Origin: UBA940 sp031547885
Lineage (GTDB): Bacteria > Bacteroidota > Bacteroidia > Bacteroidales > Rikenellaceae
Direction: 5' to 3'
Assembly (NCBI GenBank): GCA_031547885.1
Contig: JAVBRO010000038.1
Coordinates: 10,940 to 74,939 of the forward strand
Length of the DNA stretch: 64,000 nt
The translations under genes were made by a program, and so were the position numbers. How positions within the stretch are numbered: the first letter of the stretch is position 1; each line of letters starts with the position of its first letter. This document shows, piece by piece, positions 41,271 through 51,576 of this stretch. The notes below the pieces were generated by a model. That model did not search any database, was not told where the DNA came from, and worked only from the letters and a program-made list of their open reading frames with translations.

Positions 41271-42956
41271 ATGAAAAAAATGAATTTCATGTTTATTTTC
41301 CTTCTTATGATATGCGGCGGCTGCGGCGGCGACAAGCCCCCGGTGGACCCTGTAAATCCCCCTGCCGATATCACCTATTCCGATGCGGTCACGCCGCCCG
41401 CTATATCCCAGATAGACGAAAGCGACTATACTGTATATTATATCGACAGCAAGGCCGGTAATGATGCCAACGACGGACTGTCGGCCGAAAAGCCTTTCAA
41501 GAGTCTGGACAAGATAGCTTCGATACAAAAAAACGGCGCCGTGAAGGTGCTGCTTAAAAGCGGTTCCGAATTTACGGGCACTCTGACATTGAAAGACCTT
41601 AACGGGACTGCCCAAAAACCGTTCATCGTCGATATCTACGGCGGGACCGAACGCCCGGTCATAAAAGGTATCGGCGAGCAGGCTGTCCTGATACAGGACG
41701 ACAATGTGCGTTTCCGCAATATCCATATAACCAATAAAACGGGCAAAAGGGGACTTCGTATACAGGCCATGTCTGCCGGGGCGATGGAAAATATCCAGGT
41801 CGCGGGCTGCCGCTTCGAGGAGATCAACTGGGCGGGAGACGATGCATTCGTGGGTGTGAAGCCGACCGACCTCAATGTCACCGCCATCTGCACCAACGCC
41901 AATTTCAATAAGGAGTACGGCGGCATCATCGTGGAAGCGTTCACATCCCGGGAAACCGGAGCGAGTTGGTACGAGAACCTCTACCTGACCGGTAACGAGT
42001 TCTTCCAGGTCTGCCGCACAGGCATCTTGATAACCACCAGATGGGGAACCCGTACTGCGCCGGGCGAAGGCTACAACGAATATGTGAATGACGACACCAA
42101 CTGGTATCCCTGCCGCAATGTGGTGATACAGGGCAACGATATCCGGTATGTCGGTGGCGACGGAGTGATCCTGATGGGCTCGGACAACTCTTTTCTCGAC
42201 CATAACGTCTGCTATTACGCAAACTTCCTGGGACGTACGGGGCATGCCAGCGCAGGTATATGGCCATATTCGAGCCGTAATACCGTGATGCAGTTCAACG
42301 AGTGCGCCTACACCCAGTGGGCCAACGGCAGTTCTGACGGAGAGGGGATGGACGTGGACATCGCCTGCAAAAATACCACCATCCAGTATAATTACATCCA
42401 TCATAACGTCGGCGGCGGCATCCTGATGTGCAACAAGGTCGGCGGCGACCACCAGGGGACCGTGATCCGGAACAACGTCCTGCTGAACAACGGCGGAACG
42501 ATAAAAGGTTCCTTCATGGTGATATCGACCCTTGTGGGCAGCGCCGAAATCTACAATAACATTGTGATAACCGACCAGACCAACCGCAGGATACTGTTCA
42601 GCGACGACTGGGGAAAATCGGGTAACTCCCACGACATAACCTTCCGCAACAATATTTTCGTGGCTACCCAGCCCGCCATCGGCATCTTCGACCGGTCGTA
42701 CATAGATAACTGCGTGTTCGAGAACAACCTTTACTACAATCTGGGAAATTTCTCGACAATGGATGCCAAATCGCAAATGTACAATCCCGGCATTACGGTT
42801 CCGTCAGTCACCGACGGGTATGCGAACGGACTTCTTTGTAAACCCACTGCAGGCGCGGTCTTCACCGGCGGAATGCTCTTCGACGGCATGCTCAAAACCG
42901 ATATCGCCGGAAATTCGACGATCGGAATCAGCTACCTGGGGGCGTTTGCAAAATAG
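41271..42956 (+). CDS. Right-handed beta-helix lipoprotein, possible polysaccharide lyase
   Basis: A 561-residue secreted lipoprotein: lipobox CGGCGG near residue 17-19, a Pro-rich linker, then YYIDSKAGNDANDGLSAEKPF, the opening shared by DUF1565/pectate-lyase-like helices. Many short NNIVI/NNVLLNN/HNVCYYANF turns mark parallel beta-helix coils through about residue 520. Such proteins in PULs are often lyases or surface glycan-active enzymes, but no catalytic set could be identified. First gene after the HTCS, ahead of the BACON lipoprotein and SusCD. Confidence 0.8.
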   Translation: MKKMNFMFIFLLMICGGCGGDKPPVDPVNPPADITYSDAVTPPAISQIDESDYTVYYIDSKAGNDANDGLSAEKPFKSLDKIASIQKNGAVKVLLKSGSEFTGTLTLKDLNGTAQKPFIVDIYGGTERPVIKGIGEQAVLIQDDNVRFRNIHITNKTGKRGLRIQAMSAGAMENIQVAGCRFEEINWAGDDAFVGVKPTDLNVTAICTNANFNKEYGGIIVEAFTSRETGASWYENLYLTGNEFFQVCRTGILITTRWGTRTAPGEGYNEYVNDDTNWYPCRNVVIQGNDIRYVGGDGVILMGSDNSFLDHNVCYYANFLGRTGHASAGIWPYSSRNTVMQFNECAYTQWANGSSDGEGMDVDIACKNTTIQYNYIHHNVGGGILMCNKVGGDHQGTVIRNNVLLNNGGTIKGSFMVISTLVGSAEIYNNIVITDQTNRRILFSDDWGKSGNSHDITFRNNIFVATQPAIGIFDRSYIDNCVFENNLYYNLGNFSTMDAKSQMYNPGITVPSVTDGYANGLLCKPTAGAVFTGGMLFDGMLKTDIAGNSTIGISYLGAFAK

Positions 42957-42988
42957 CACTGCTGACTAAACTTAAAACCCTAATTTAT

Positions 42989-44035
42989 ATGAAGAAAATT
43001 TTTAATATTTTTTTACTCGGAGCGCTGCTGGCCGGTTTTGCGGCATGCAACGACAAGGACCAAAGCGTCTTTGAGGTGCTCGGTGAAAAAAGCTTCTCCG
43101 TAGAAAAGGAAGGAGAACTTATTTCCGTAATCCTGCGGACTACCCAGGATTATACGGTGACACCCGAGGGCAATTGGTGCAATATCCTCGCAAAACAGGC
43201 GATCGGTTTCAAGATCAACGTAAATGAGAATGTAACGATCAAGGAGCGCGAGAATAGGATCACCGTGGAGTCTCCCGGATACGACCCTGTCGTCATAACA
43301 ATCAGCCAGGATCCCGGCGACCTCTTCTTCAGGATCGCCGAAAGCGAAAAAACGAGGATGTTCCCCCAGGCCGGCGAAACCCAGACGGTGGTTATCCAGA
43401 CCAACCTCGACAGTTACGATGTGGAGCCTGATGCAGGCTGGTGTACGGTAAGCAATAAAACGCAGAGCGGTTTCAATCTGACGGCGGAAAAGAACGAAGG
43501 CTCGCGCCGTACCTGCTCCGTGACGATAAAGGCCGAAGGAATGTCCGACATTCCCATCAAGGTTACCCAGAACGGCGAACCGTTCCTGAGGAACCCATAT
43601 TTCCTCGACGGTAATTTCGACCCGTGGGTGATCGAACGTACCTCTGAAACGATCTTCGTTGCAGGCACATGGATTCCGGCTTCCATCACAGATGCAGACA
43701 AGAGCCGCTACCGCGCCATCAAGATCGATGCCGGAAGCGGAGAAGGCTCCATTTTCCAGACGGTGAACAACATCCCTGACGGCACCTACACGCTGAGGTT
43801 CATTTGCCAGGCCGGCGGCAATACTCCCAACGGCGACGACCTGTGGCTCTCGATCATCGACAGCAACGGCGTCGAGACCAAGGAGAGTATCTACACCGAG
43901 TCGCGCGGCGGATGGATGACCATTACCCGTACGCTCGAGATCACGGGAGGCAAATGCACCATAGGGCTACGCGCCTATCGAAGCACAAGCTCTTCGCCTC
44001 TCTGGTTCCACGCCCTGGGCTTCGTGCTCGAATAA
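42989..44035 (+). CDS. BACON-domain lipoprotein, candidate surface glycan-binding protein
   Basis: A 348-residue lipoprotein with lipobox GFAACND. Two BACON-type Ig domains (about 30-110 and 115-195) carry the pattern GNWCNI / AGWCTV followed by VVITISQDPG and IPIKVTQNGE. A C-terminal jelly-roll-like module (about 200-348, NPYFLDGNFDPWVIE to the end) resembles a carbohydrate-binding domain. It probably tethers glycan at the cell surface for the SusCD pair. It lies 32 bases after the beta-helix gene. Confidence 0.82.
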   Translation: MKKIFNIFLLGALLAGFAACNDKDQSVFEVLGEKSFSVEKEGELISVILRTTQDYTVTPEGNWCNILAKQAIGFKINVNENVTIKERENRITVESPGYDPVVITISQDPGDLFFRIAESEKTRMFPQAGETQTVVIQTNLDSYDVEPDAGWCTVSNKTQSGFNLTAEKNEGSRRTCSVTIKAEGMSDIPIKVTQNGEPFLRNPYFLDGNFDPWVIERTSETIFVAGTWIPASITDADKSRYRAIKIDAGSGEGSIFQTVNNIPDGTYTLRFICQAGGNTPNGDDLWLSIIDSNGVETKESIYTESRGGWMTITRTLEITGGKCTIGLRAYRSTSSSPLWFHALGFVLE

Positions 44036-44063
44036 AAGGATATTAACAAGAAAAAATATTTAT

Positions 44064-47000
44064 ATGAACTACAATATAAATCAGAAGAAGAGGGAAACCG
44101 GTCGTAAAAGCGGCATGAAGCTCCTGTTTCCGGCCATGCTTCTGTTGTGCATGTTCCTTGCCGGAACAGCCCGGGCACAGCAAAACCTGAATGTCACAGG
44201 TACGGTACTCGACGAAAAAGGCGTTGCAGTGGCCGGAGCCGCCGTAACCATAAAGAACGGAACGGGCGGAACTGCTGCCGGCAACGACGGGAAGTTCACA
44301 TTGTCGGTCCCGGAAAAGAGCGTTATCGTCGTGTCGTGCCCCGGCTATATACAGACCGAGGTGAATACAGCATCGCAGACCGACTTTATCATCACCCTCA
44401 AGGAGGACATCAACACCCTGGACGAAGTGGTCGTGGTCGGTTACGGTACTCAGCGCAGGGGAGATGTCACGGGGGCCATTTCATCGGTCCGCGGCGACGA
44501 ACTTCCCAAGATCGGTTCGACGACTCTGGCACAGGCTCTGAAAGGGCAGGTCGCCGGCCTCTCGTTCTCGCAGACCAGCAACCAGCCCGGTGCGGCCGTA
44601 TGGATGCAGATCCGCGGCGCCGCGACCGGAGCTTCGCCCCTCATAGTGATCGACGGCGTGCCCGTCAGCACGATGTGGGAACCCGATCCCGGACTCGATT
44701 ACGGCAAGGGCAGCAAGGAGAGTATACTCGACAACCTGAATCCCGACGACATCCAGGATATCCAGGTGTTGAAGGACGCCAGCGCCACCTCGATCTACGG
44801 TTCGCAGGCTGCCGGCGGCGTTATCCTGATAACCACAAAGAAAGGTGCTCAGGGACGCACCGAAGTATCTTTCAAGTCCTCTTACACGACCCAGTGGATA
44901 GCAAAAAAACCGGAAGTGCTGGGCGCGAAAGATTTTATGAACGAAGTGAACCGCTACCAGCTCCAGCAGTACGTCTACGATCAGCAGTATTATCCGTGGG
45001 GTGAGAAGCCGCTGCCTTCGCCCGAGGATCTTCTTTCGGAATTCCACGCCAAATATGCTTCCGAGCCGAACAAAGGGTATATTTTCGATCCGGCGGGCAT
45101 AGACGGTTTCCCGGGAGGTACCGACTGGTATGACGAAGTGACCCGCAAGGGGAGCATCCAGCAGTACGACCTCTCGGTCAATGGAGGCAACGATAAAACT
45201 ACATGGCGCATCGCCCTGGGTTATATGGCCAACGACGGTATCGCCAAGAACAACAGCTACGACCGTACTACGGGCCGCATTAACCTCGACCATAAGTTCA
45301 ACAAGTGGATCAACGCCGGACTGAGCGCTTCATATTCATACCTGAAATCGAGCGACGTCGCCCTCACGGGAACTTCCGGTACGACGGTCCTTTTCCAGGC
45401 CGCACGCGGCTACGACCCGACCGTTCCGGTGTACGATGTCAACGGCAAGCTGTCGGGCCCTACCATCGAGAGGAGCACCGCCATCAATCCCATGTCGATC
45501 CTGGACCTGTCGATGGAGACCAAGAAAGACAATCTGCTGACTTCGGCCTATGTCGAGTTCAAGCCTATAAAAGAGCTTTCCATTCTGGGAACGTTCGGTT
45601 ACGACCGCAAATTCGCACAGACCGGCAGCTACGTGGCCTCGACCACCAAGCAGGGCGAAGACTATGACGGAGTCGCGAAAGTGAACCGCAGCGACCTGTC
45701 GAACAATTACGTGAACGTGAGGGCCACTTACAGCAAGGTTTTCGCCGAAGACCACTCGCTTTCAGTTATGGCCGGCTGGGAATTCCAGAAGCAGATGTCT
45801 GAAGGCCTTTCCGGATGGAACACCGGTTTCCCATACGACGGGGTGCTCTGGTACAATCTGGAACTCGGCACCAACGAACGTCCGCGCGTCTATTCTTCGG
45901 GCGAATCGAGCGAAACGGCCTCTTTGATAGCGCGTCTGAACTACGCCTACAAGGACCGCTACCTGCTGACCGCCAACTTCCGCCGCGACGGCTCTTCGAA
46001 CTTCGCCCCCAACAAACAGTGGGGTAATTTCGGGGGTGTGGCTCTCGCATGGCGCCTGAGCGAAGAGAACTGGCTCAAGGACGTGAAGTGGCTATACAAT
46101 CTGAAGCTGCGTGCAGGGTACGGTGTCACCGGTTATGCCGGGAGCCTGACCGGGATACAGACTTACTATGCGCCTGGTTACGACTACTATTTCAACAACA
46201 CACCCAGCAGCGGAGTCCGTCTCGAAGTCATCGGGAACCCCGACCTGTCGTGGGAATCGCAGTACGATATCAACGCCGGTCTCGACTTCGGCTTCTTCCA
46301 GAACAGGTTCGGCGGCAGCATCGACGTTTACGAACGCACGATCCGCGACCGCATAGGCAAAAAGAACCTTATGTCGTACCAGGCGGTAAATACGCTGCAC
46401 TACAACACCCAGCGTATAGACAAAACGACAGGCGTCGACTTCTCGCTCTATGCCATTCCGTTCAGCACCCATGATTTTCAGTGGAGCACCCAGTTCACCC
46501 TGACCTACTACCGCGACAAGACCACCCGCCGCGACCCGTCGGAAGTGCTGGATATCAACCAGAATGCACGATATACCTGGAACGACCTGTGGTATCACAC
46601 ATCGGCCGGCCTGCTGCAGTACGGCGAGGTCAATCCCGGCCAGAACCTCACCGACCGCCGCGCAGGCGAGGTCAAAATACTCGATATGAACGGATACATG
46701 CGCGACGAGAACGGCAACAAGGTCTATGACGCCAACGGCAAACCCATGTATTCGGGCGCCCCCGACGGAATAATCGACAATGCCGACCTTATCCTGCTGG
46801 GCAACAACACGCCGATCCCGTTCAGCTGGAACAACACGTTCCGGTGGAAGGATTTCGATCTGGGCATCAATATATACGGTAAATTCCACATGTGGCGGGC
46901 GAATGACAAAAGGGTGAACGTGAATCCCGAATCGCTGCTCACAGGCGGCAACACCCTGATATACGTCCGCGACCAGTTCAGCTACGACAACCTCGAATCG

Positions 47001-47273
47001 GGCGAACCTTCGTTCCGTTTCTGGCAGTCGGGCGGCGTGGGCTACGGCGACTTCTTCCTGGAAAAGGCATGGTTTATCCGTATCGACAACATCACGCTGG
47101 GATATTCGCTGCCAAAACACCTTATCAAAGGTATTTTCAGCAACGTCAGGTTCTACGCCTCGGTAAAGAACATAGCCACCATCACTCCTTTCAAGGGATA
47201 CGATCCCGAATATGATGTTTCACTCTATCCGAGCACAAGTTCATTCACATTCGGCCTCGACCTTAAATTCTAA
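44064..47273 (+). CDS. SusC/RagA-family TonB-dependent transporter
   Basis: A 1069-residue outer-membrane importer. After the signal peptide (ending TARAQ) comes a carboxypeptidase-like regulatory domain (LNVTGTVLDEKGVAVAGAAV), then the TonB-box-like LDEVVVVGYGTQRRGDVTGA, plug and barrel, ending in SSFTFGLDLKF. It imports oligosaccharide captured by the SusD protein encoded 6 bases later. An ATG at 44115 directly before the hydrophobic signal core is a plausible alternative start to 44064. Confidence 0.96.
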   Translation: MNYNINQKKRETGRKSGMKLLFPAMLLLCMFLAGTARAQQNLNVTGTVLDEKGVAVAGAAVTIKNGTGGTAAGNDGKFTLSVPEKSVIVVSCPGYIQTEVNTASQTDFIITLKEDINTLDEVVVVGYGTQRRGDVTGAISSVRGDELPKIGSTTLAQALKGQVAGLSFSQTSNQPGAAVWMQIRGAATGASPLIVIDGVPVSTMWEPDPGLDYGKGSKESILDNLNPDDIQDIQVLKDASATSIYGSQAAGGVILITTKKGAQGRTEVSFKSSYTTQWIAKKPEVLGAKDFMNEVNRYQLQQYVYDQQYYPWGEKPLPSPEDLLSEFHAKYASEPNKGYIFDPAGIDGFPGGTDWYDEVTRKGSIQQYDLSVNGGNDKTTWRIALGYMANDGIAKNNSYDRTTGRINLDHKFNKWINAGLSASYSYLKSSDVALTGTSGTTVLFQAARGYDPTVPVYDVNGKLSGPTIERSTAINPMSILDLSMETKKDNLLTSAYVEFKPIKELSILGTFGYDRKFAQTGSYVASTTKQGEDYDGVAKVNRSDLSNNYVNVRATYSKVFAEDHSLSVMAGWEFQKQMSEGLSGWNTGFPYDGVLWYNLELGTNERPRVYSSGESSETASLIARLNYAYKDRYLLTANFRRDGSSNFAPNKQWGNFGGVALAWRLSEENWLKDVKWLYNLKLRAGYGVTGYAGSLTGIQTYYAPGYDYYFNNTPSSGVRLEVIGNPDLSWESQYDINAGLDFGFFQNRFGGSIDVYERTIRDRIGKKNLMSYQAVNTLHYNTQRIDKTTGVDFSLYAIPFSTHDFQWSTQFTLTYYRDKTTRRDPSEVLDINQNARYTWNDLWYHTSAGLLQYGEVNPGQNLTDRRAGEVKILDMNGYMRDENGNKVYDANGKPMYSGAPDGIIDNADLILLGNNTPIPFSWNNTFRWKDFDLGINIYGKFHMWRANDKRVNVNPESLLTGGNTLIYVRDQFSYDNLESGEPSFRFWQSGGVGYGDFFLEKAWFIRIDNITLGYSLPKHLIKGIFSNVRFYASVKNIATITPFKGYDPEYDVSLYPSTSSFTFGLDLKF

Positions 47274-47279
47274 CGAACT

Positions 47280-48764
47280 ATGAAAGCAATCAAATATATT
47301 TTAATATTGGCGTTCCCGGCGCTGCTTCTGGGCGGATGCACGCTGGACCGCAAATCATACAACGAGATCTATCCCGACAACTTCTTCCGCAACGAAGATG
47401 ATGTGGACAAGGCTATGACGGCGCTCTATTACCCTTTCAAAACCAGTTGGGGCAAATTCTACTGCGCCGACCAGTGGGGCTATGTGGTCATTTCCGATTT
47501 CACGTCGGGCATGATGGACAGCAAGTGGCCGAATGCGGGCTACAACCAGTTCTTCGAGCATTGGTGGCGCGAGAACGGCAGCGATCTGGGGACCCAGTTC
47601 GCCGACAAGATATACCCGCAGTACAACGAACTTTCGAGGATCAGGGCCACCATCAACAGCATCGAGGCAAGTCCAGTTTCGGATGCCGTTAAGAAGAACG
47701 CGATAGCCGAAGCCAAATGCCTTTACGGATGGATCGGGTTCATCCTGTACGACATGTTCGGCCCCGTCCCCCTCATAACGGACGAAGCGCTGGCCGACCC
47801 GAACAAGGAGATACTGATACCGCGCCTGTCGGATGAGGAATATTCGGAAATAATGGTCGGCTATCTCGACGACGCGATCGCAGGCTTGCCCGAAAAACAG
47901 ACCGAATGGGGCAAGGTGACCAAAGGGATGGCGCTGATGCTCAAGCTGAAGTTCCACATGATGAACAAGAACTTTACCGAAGCGGAAACTGTCGCCCGTA
48001 CATTGGTATCTATGGAAGACAAGGGTATTTACGCCCTGTTGGACGACTACGCATCGGTATTCAAAAAATCGAACTCCCAGAACCTGGAGATCATCCACGC
48101 TATCCCGTGCGGAGCCGGCAATCCCAACTACTGGCAGACGCAGGTGCTGCACAGCGACATGGCGCTGGACGATTTTTCGGGTTCGGCGTGGGGGACGTTC
48201 TGTATGCGGTGGGATTTCTACGATACGTTCGAACCGGGCGACGAGAGGACCGGCGGCATAATCACCTCCTACAAAAGCACGGCGGGAACCACGGTGTCGC
48301 GCGGATCGGGCAACCTGCTCCGCGGCTGCGCCCCGCGCAAGATCGGAGCCGATCCCGACCAGATAGGTTCGGTGGGCACTACCGATGAGATCGTGTTCCG
48401 CTATGCCGACGTGCTGCTCTCGCTGGCCGAGTGCATAAACGAGAACAAAGGCGGCCCGGACACCGAGGCGATAGCCCTTGTCAACAGGGTAAGGAGCAGG
48501 GCGAACCTTGGTCCGCTATCTGCCGACAAAACGGCTGGCAAAGAGGCTTTCAATACGGCCATACTGAACGAACGCCTGCATGAATTCTACTGTGAAGGGC
48601 TTTCGCGCCAGGACCAGATACGCCACGGGGTTTTCGTTTCCAATTCGAAGGCCAGTTTTCCGGACAGCCAGAGCGACTGGTACAAGGTGCGCTTCCCGAT
48701 CCCTGCAAAGTATATCAATGAATCGCAGGGCATAGTGCTGCAGAATCCGGGTTACGGAGTTTAA
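47280..48764 (+). CDS. SusD/RagB-family glycan-binding lipoprotein
   Basis: A 494-residue surface lipoprotein with lipobox LLLGGC (C20). The family TPR-like N-terminal part and the end regions ALVNRVRSRANLG and LNERLHEFYCEGLSRQDQIRHG are typical, as is the closing QGIVLQNPGYG. It forms the lid of the SusC transporter and defines glycan entry. SusC-SusD order and spacing are standard. Confidence 0.96.
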   Translation: MKAIKYILILAFPALLLGGCTLDRKSYNEIYPDNFFRNEDDVDKAMTALYYPFKTSWGKFYCADQWGYVVISDFTSGMMDSKWPNAGYNQFFEHWWRENGSDLGTQFADKIYPQYNELSRIRATINSIEASPVSDAVKKNAIAEAKCLYGWIGFILYDMFGPVPLITDEALADPNKEILIPRLSDEEYSEIMVGYLDDAIAGLPEKQTEWGKVTKGMALMLKLKFHMMNKNFTEAETVARTLVSMEDKGIYALLDDYASVFKKSNSQNLEIIHAIPCGAGNPNYWQTQVLHSDMALDDFSGSAWGTFCMRWDFYDTFEPGDERTGGIITSYKSTAGTTVSRGSGNLLRGCAPRKIGADPDQIGSVGTTDEIVFRYADVLLSLAECINENKGGPDTEAIALVNRVRSRANLGPLSADKTAGKEAFNTAILNERLHEFYCEGLSRQDQIRHGVFVSNSKASFPDSQSDWYKVRFPIPAKYINESQGIVLQNPGYGV

Positions 48765-48796
48765 CGGAAATCTTATTACGGTTATCTCAGGAATTA

Positions 48797-48840
48797 TTCG
48801 GAAATTGCGGGGAGGGATCGGACTCCCTGCAATTTCCGAA
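48797..48840 (+). other. Strong intercistronic hairpin between susD and GH2
   Basis: TTCGGAAATTGC (48797-48808) and GCAATTTCCGAA (48829-48840) form a perfect 12-bp stem, extended inside by AGGGA/TCCCT-type pairing. It is followed by AAAATTT rather than a T run, so it is less a terminator than a possible RNA processing or stability element. Confidence 0.6.
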
Positions 48841-48851
48841 AAATTTGGACT

Positions 48852-51509
48852 ATGAAAAAAGATAGAGCGATACTTTTGTTGTTTTGCCTTTTTGCGGCTT
48901 CCGCTGCTTACGGCTTCTCCCCGGGATTCTCTTCCGCCGGATTCTATCCTCTGAACGGTACCGGCCGGGAAGTATGTTCGATGAACGTTGCATGGCGCTT
49001 TTTGAAAGGCGATGCGGATACAGCCGAAGCGAAAACGTACGACGACAGCAAATGGCAGGTGGTTACACTTCCGCACGGCATCGAATACCTTCCGACGGAA
49101 GCCAGCGGATGCATAAACTATCAGGGTCCCGTGTGGTACCGCAAGCATTTCACTCCGTCTGAAAATATGGCCGGCCGGAAGATGTTCCTGCATTTCGAGG
49201 CCGTGATGGGAAAGTGCAAAGTTTGGGTCAACGGGAAACTGAAAACGGAACACTTCGGCGGCTACCTGCCGGTGATCGTCGATATGACCGACGACCTCGT
49301 TTTCGGAGAGGACAATGTTATAGCCGTATGGGCCGATAACAGCAACGATCCGGCCTACCCGCCGGGCAAACCCCAGGAGATGCTCGATTTCGCATATTTC
49401 GGCGGCATATACCGCGACTGCTGGCTCGTGTCCCACGGCCCGGTCCACATTACCGATCCCAACTACGAGGACGAAACGGCCGGAGGGGGCCTGTTCGTGG
49501 CTTACGGCGCAGTTTCCGAAAGGCGGGCCGAGGTAAAGCTGAAAACGCATATCCGCAATGAAAGCGGTTCGGATTTCTCGGGCCGGATAGTGTATGAACT
49601 TATTGCTCCTGACGGAAGCGTCGCCGGGACCGTATCGCGCAATTTACGCATAGGGAAAGGCCGGGCTGTGAGCGTGCCTGCCGAAATGACGGTCAATTCG
49701 CCGCATCTATGGTCGCCCGAATCGCCCGATCTGTACCATCTGAATGTCTATGTAAAGGATAACAAAGGCAGGGTAGTGGACGGCTATATGCGGCGCATAG
49801 GCATCCGCAGCGTCGAATTCAAGGGCGCGGACGGTTTCTGGCTCAACGGAAAACCATACGAGGATAAGCTGATAGGCGCCAACCGCCATCAGGATTTTGC
49901 CGTGATAGGCAACGCCCTGCCCAATTCGCTGCACTGGCGCGACGCCAAAAAACTGCGCGACGCGGGACTGAAAGTTATCCGCAACGCCCATTATCCTCAG
50001 GACCCGGCATTCATGGATGCCTGCGACGAGCTGGGGCTGTTCGTGATAGTCAATACCCCCGGCTGGCAGTTCTGGAACGAGGACCCCGTGTTCGGCGAGA
50101 GGATATATTCGGATATCCGCAATATGGTGAGGCGCGACCGCAACCATCCTTCGGTGTGGATGTGGGAGCCGATTCTCAACGAAACGCATTACCCCGCCGA
50201 TTTCGCGGGCCGGGCATACGTGGCGGTGAAGGAGGAGTATCCATATCCCTATTGCTACGCGGGATGCGACAGCCATGCGCAGGGGAGCGAAGGGTTCGAT
50301 GTGCTCTTCTCGCATCCGACGGATAAAATGGACCCCTCGAAAAGCTATTTCACGCGGGAGTGGGGCGACAACGTCGACGACTGGAACGCCCATAACTCGC
50401 CCAGCAGAGTCCATCCGGCGTGGGGCGAGACGCCGCAGCTTATACAGGCTGCGCATTATGCCCGTCCCGCGTATGACTACACATGCCTCGATATGCTCTA
50501 CAATACTCCGCGGCAGCATGTCGGAGGCACCCTGTGGCATTCATTCGACCACCAGAGGGGCTACCATCCCGATCCGTTCTACGGGGGTATCATGGATGTT
50601 TTCCGTCAGCCTAAGTACTCCTACGCAATGTTCACATCGCAGAGGGAGCCTGTAGCTTCCGATATAATTGCCGAGACCGGGCCGATGGTATTCATCGCAC
50701 ACGAAATGTCGCCCTTCTCGCCCGTCGATGTGACGGTCTATTCCAACTGCGACGAGGTGCGCCTTTCGGTGCTGCAAAACGGCAAACAGTACGTTTACAA
50801 AAAAGAGCCGGGAACGCAGGGGATGCCTTCGCCGGTCATAACGTTCCCGGGGGCTTTCGACTTCATGAAGTGCAAGGAACTTGCGCGTGTGAAGAGGCAG
50901 GACGAGGTTTACATGCTGGCCGAGGGTTTTATCGACGGCCAATTGGTCGCGACACATAAAGTCACTCCAGCGCTGCGTCCCCAAAAACTGCTGCTGTGGC
51001 TCGACGACGAAGGCATGGGCCTTACTGCCGACGGTTCGGATATGGTCACCGTGGTTGCGGGCATTGCCGACAGCAAGGGCCGCATCAAAAGGCTGAACAA
51101 CTATTTCGTGAAGTTCTCGGTGGAAGGAGAGGCAGGTATAGTGGGCGGAAGCGGCGTTATGGCAAACCCCCGTCCTGTAATATGGGGAACCGCTCCCGTG
51201 CTGCTACGTTCGACGATCCGTCCGGGCAGTGTAAAAGTAACCGCATCCGTCCTGATGGGCGGGGTAGAGATGCCCTTGAGCGCGGAACTTTTGTTCGAAA
51301 CCAAAGCGGGGAACACCGCACAGCTCTATGACGGGGACGAACTCGCGGCAGAGAAAAAGGCCCCGAGGCCTGAAAGTGAAATTATAGATAACGAAAATGA
51401 TAACGATCTGCTGCGTGAGAACGAGCAGCTTAAACAGGAACTGAACCGCTACCGTCTGCAGGATGTGGAGAGGCAGCAGGAAGAGTTCGGTGAAAATCCT
51501 GTCTTGTAG
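48852..51509 (+). CDS. Glycoside hydrolase family 2 enzyme with C-terminal coiled coil
   Basis: An 885-residue exported GH2 protein (signal peptide to about residue 21). The sugar-binding and Ig domains precede the TIM barrel (IGIRSVEFKGADGFWLNGKP, then GANRHQDF). The acid/base is E444 in EPILNETHYP and the nucleophile probably E503 in FTREWGDN. C-terminal Ig-like domains follow. The last 40 residues (DNDLLRENEQLKQELNRYRL onward) form a leucine-zipper-like coiled coil, unusual for GH2. Activity could be beta-galactosidase, beta-glucuronidase or other. Confidence 0.88.
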   Translation: MKKDRAILLLFCLFAASAAYGFSPGFSSAGFYPLNGTGREVCSMNVAWRFLKGDADTAEAKTYDDSKWQVVTLPHGIEYLPTEASGCINYQGPVWYRKHFTPSENMAGRKMFLHFEAVMGKCKVWVNGKLKTEHFGGYLPVIVDMTDDLVFGEDNVIAVWADNSNDPAYPPGKPQEMLDFAYFGGIYRDCWLVSHGPVHITDPNYEDETAGGGLFVAYGAVSERRAEVKLKTHIRNESGSDFSGRIVYELIAPDGSVAGTVSRNLRIGKGRAVSVPAEMTVNSPHLWSPESPDLYHLNVYVKDNKGRVVDGYMRRIGIRSVEFKGADGFWLNGKPYEDKLIGANRHQDFAVIGNALPNSLHWRDAKKLRDAGLKVIRNAHYPQDPAFMDACDELGLFVIVNTPGWQFWNEDPVFGERIYSDIRNMVRRDRNHPSVWMWEPILNETHYPADFAGRAYVAVKEEYPYPYCYAGCDSHAQGSEGFDVLFSHPTDKMDPSKSYFTREWGDNVDDWNAHNSPSRVHPAWGETPQLIQAAHYARPAYDYTCLDMLYNTPRQHVGGTLWHSFDHQRGYHPDPFYGGIMDVFRQPKYSYAMFTSQREPVASDIIAETGPMVFIAHEMSPFSPVDVTVYSNCDEVRLSVLQNGKQYVYKKEPGTQGMPSPVITFPGAFDFMKCKELARVKRQDEVYMLAEGFIDGQLVATHKVTPALRPQKLLLWLDDEGMGLTADGSDMVTVVAGIADSKGRIKRLNNYFVKFSVEGEAGIVGGSGVMANPRPVIWGTAPVLLRSTIRPGSVKVTASVLMGGVEMPLSAELLFETKAGNTAQLYDGDELAAEKKAPRPESEIIDNENDNDLLRENEQLKQELNRYRLQDVERQQEEFGENPVL

Positions 51510-51576
51510 GCCGGCCGTCGGAATATCTGAAACGGTCCGCAGAGGTAAGATTTGTGCGTATTATAAAATCGAAACA

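Noticed and set aside
41097..42776. Long minus-strand open frame (559 codons) opposite the beta-helix gene
   Set aside because: It mirrors a + strand gene with a clear lipoprotein signal and beta-helix repeats. The minus product has no signal, domain or -7 box.
46092..47120. 342-codon minus frame inside susC
   Set aside because: It overlaps a well-conserved SusC coding region; codon-position GC bias explains the open frame.
51463..51576. N-terminal extension of the GH88 gene
   Set aside because: It overlaps the end of the GH2 gene in another frame; the lipoprotein signal begins at the ATG at 51577.
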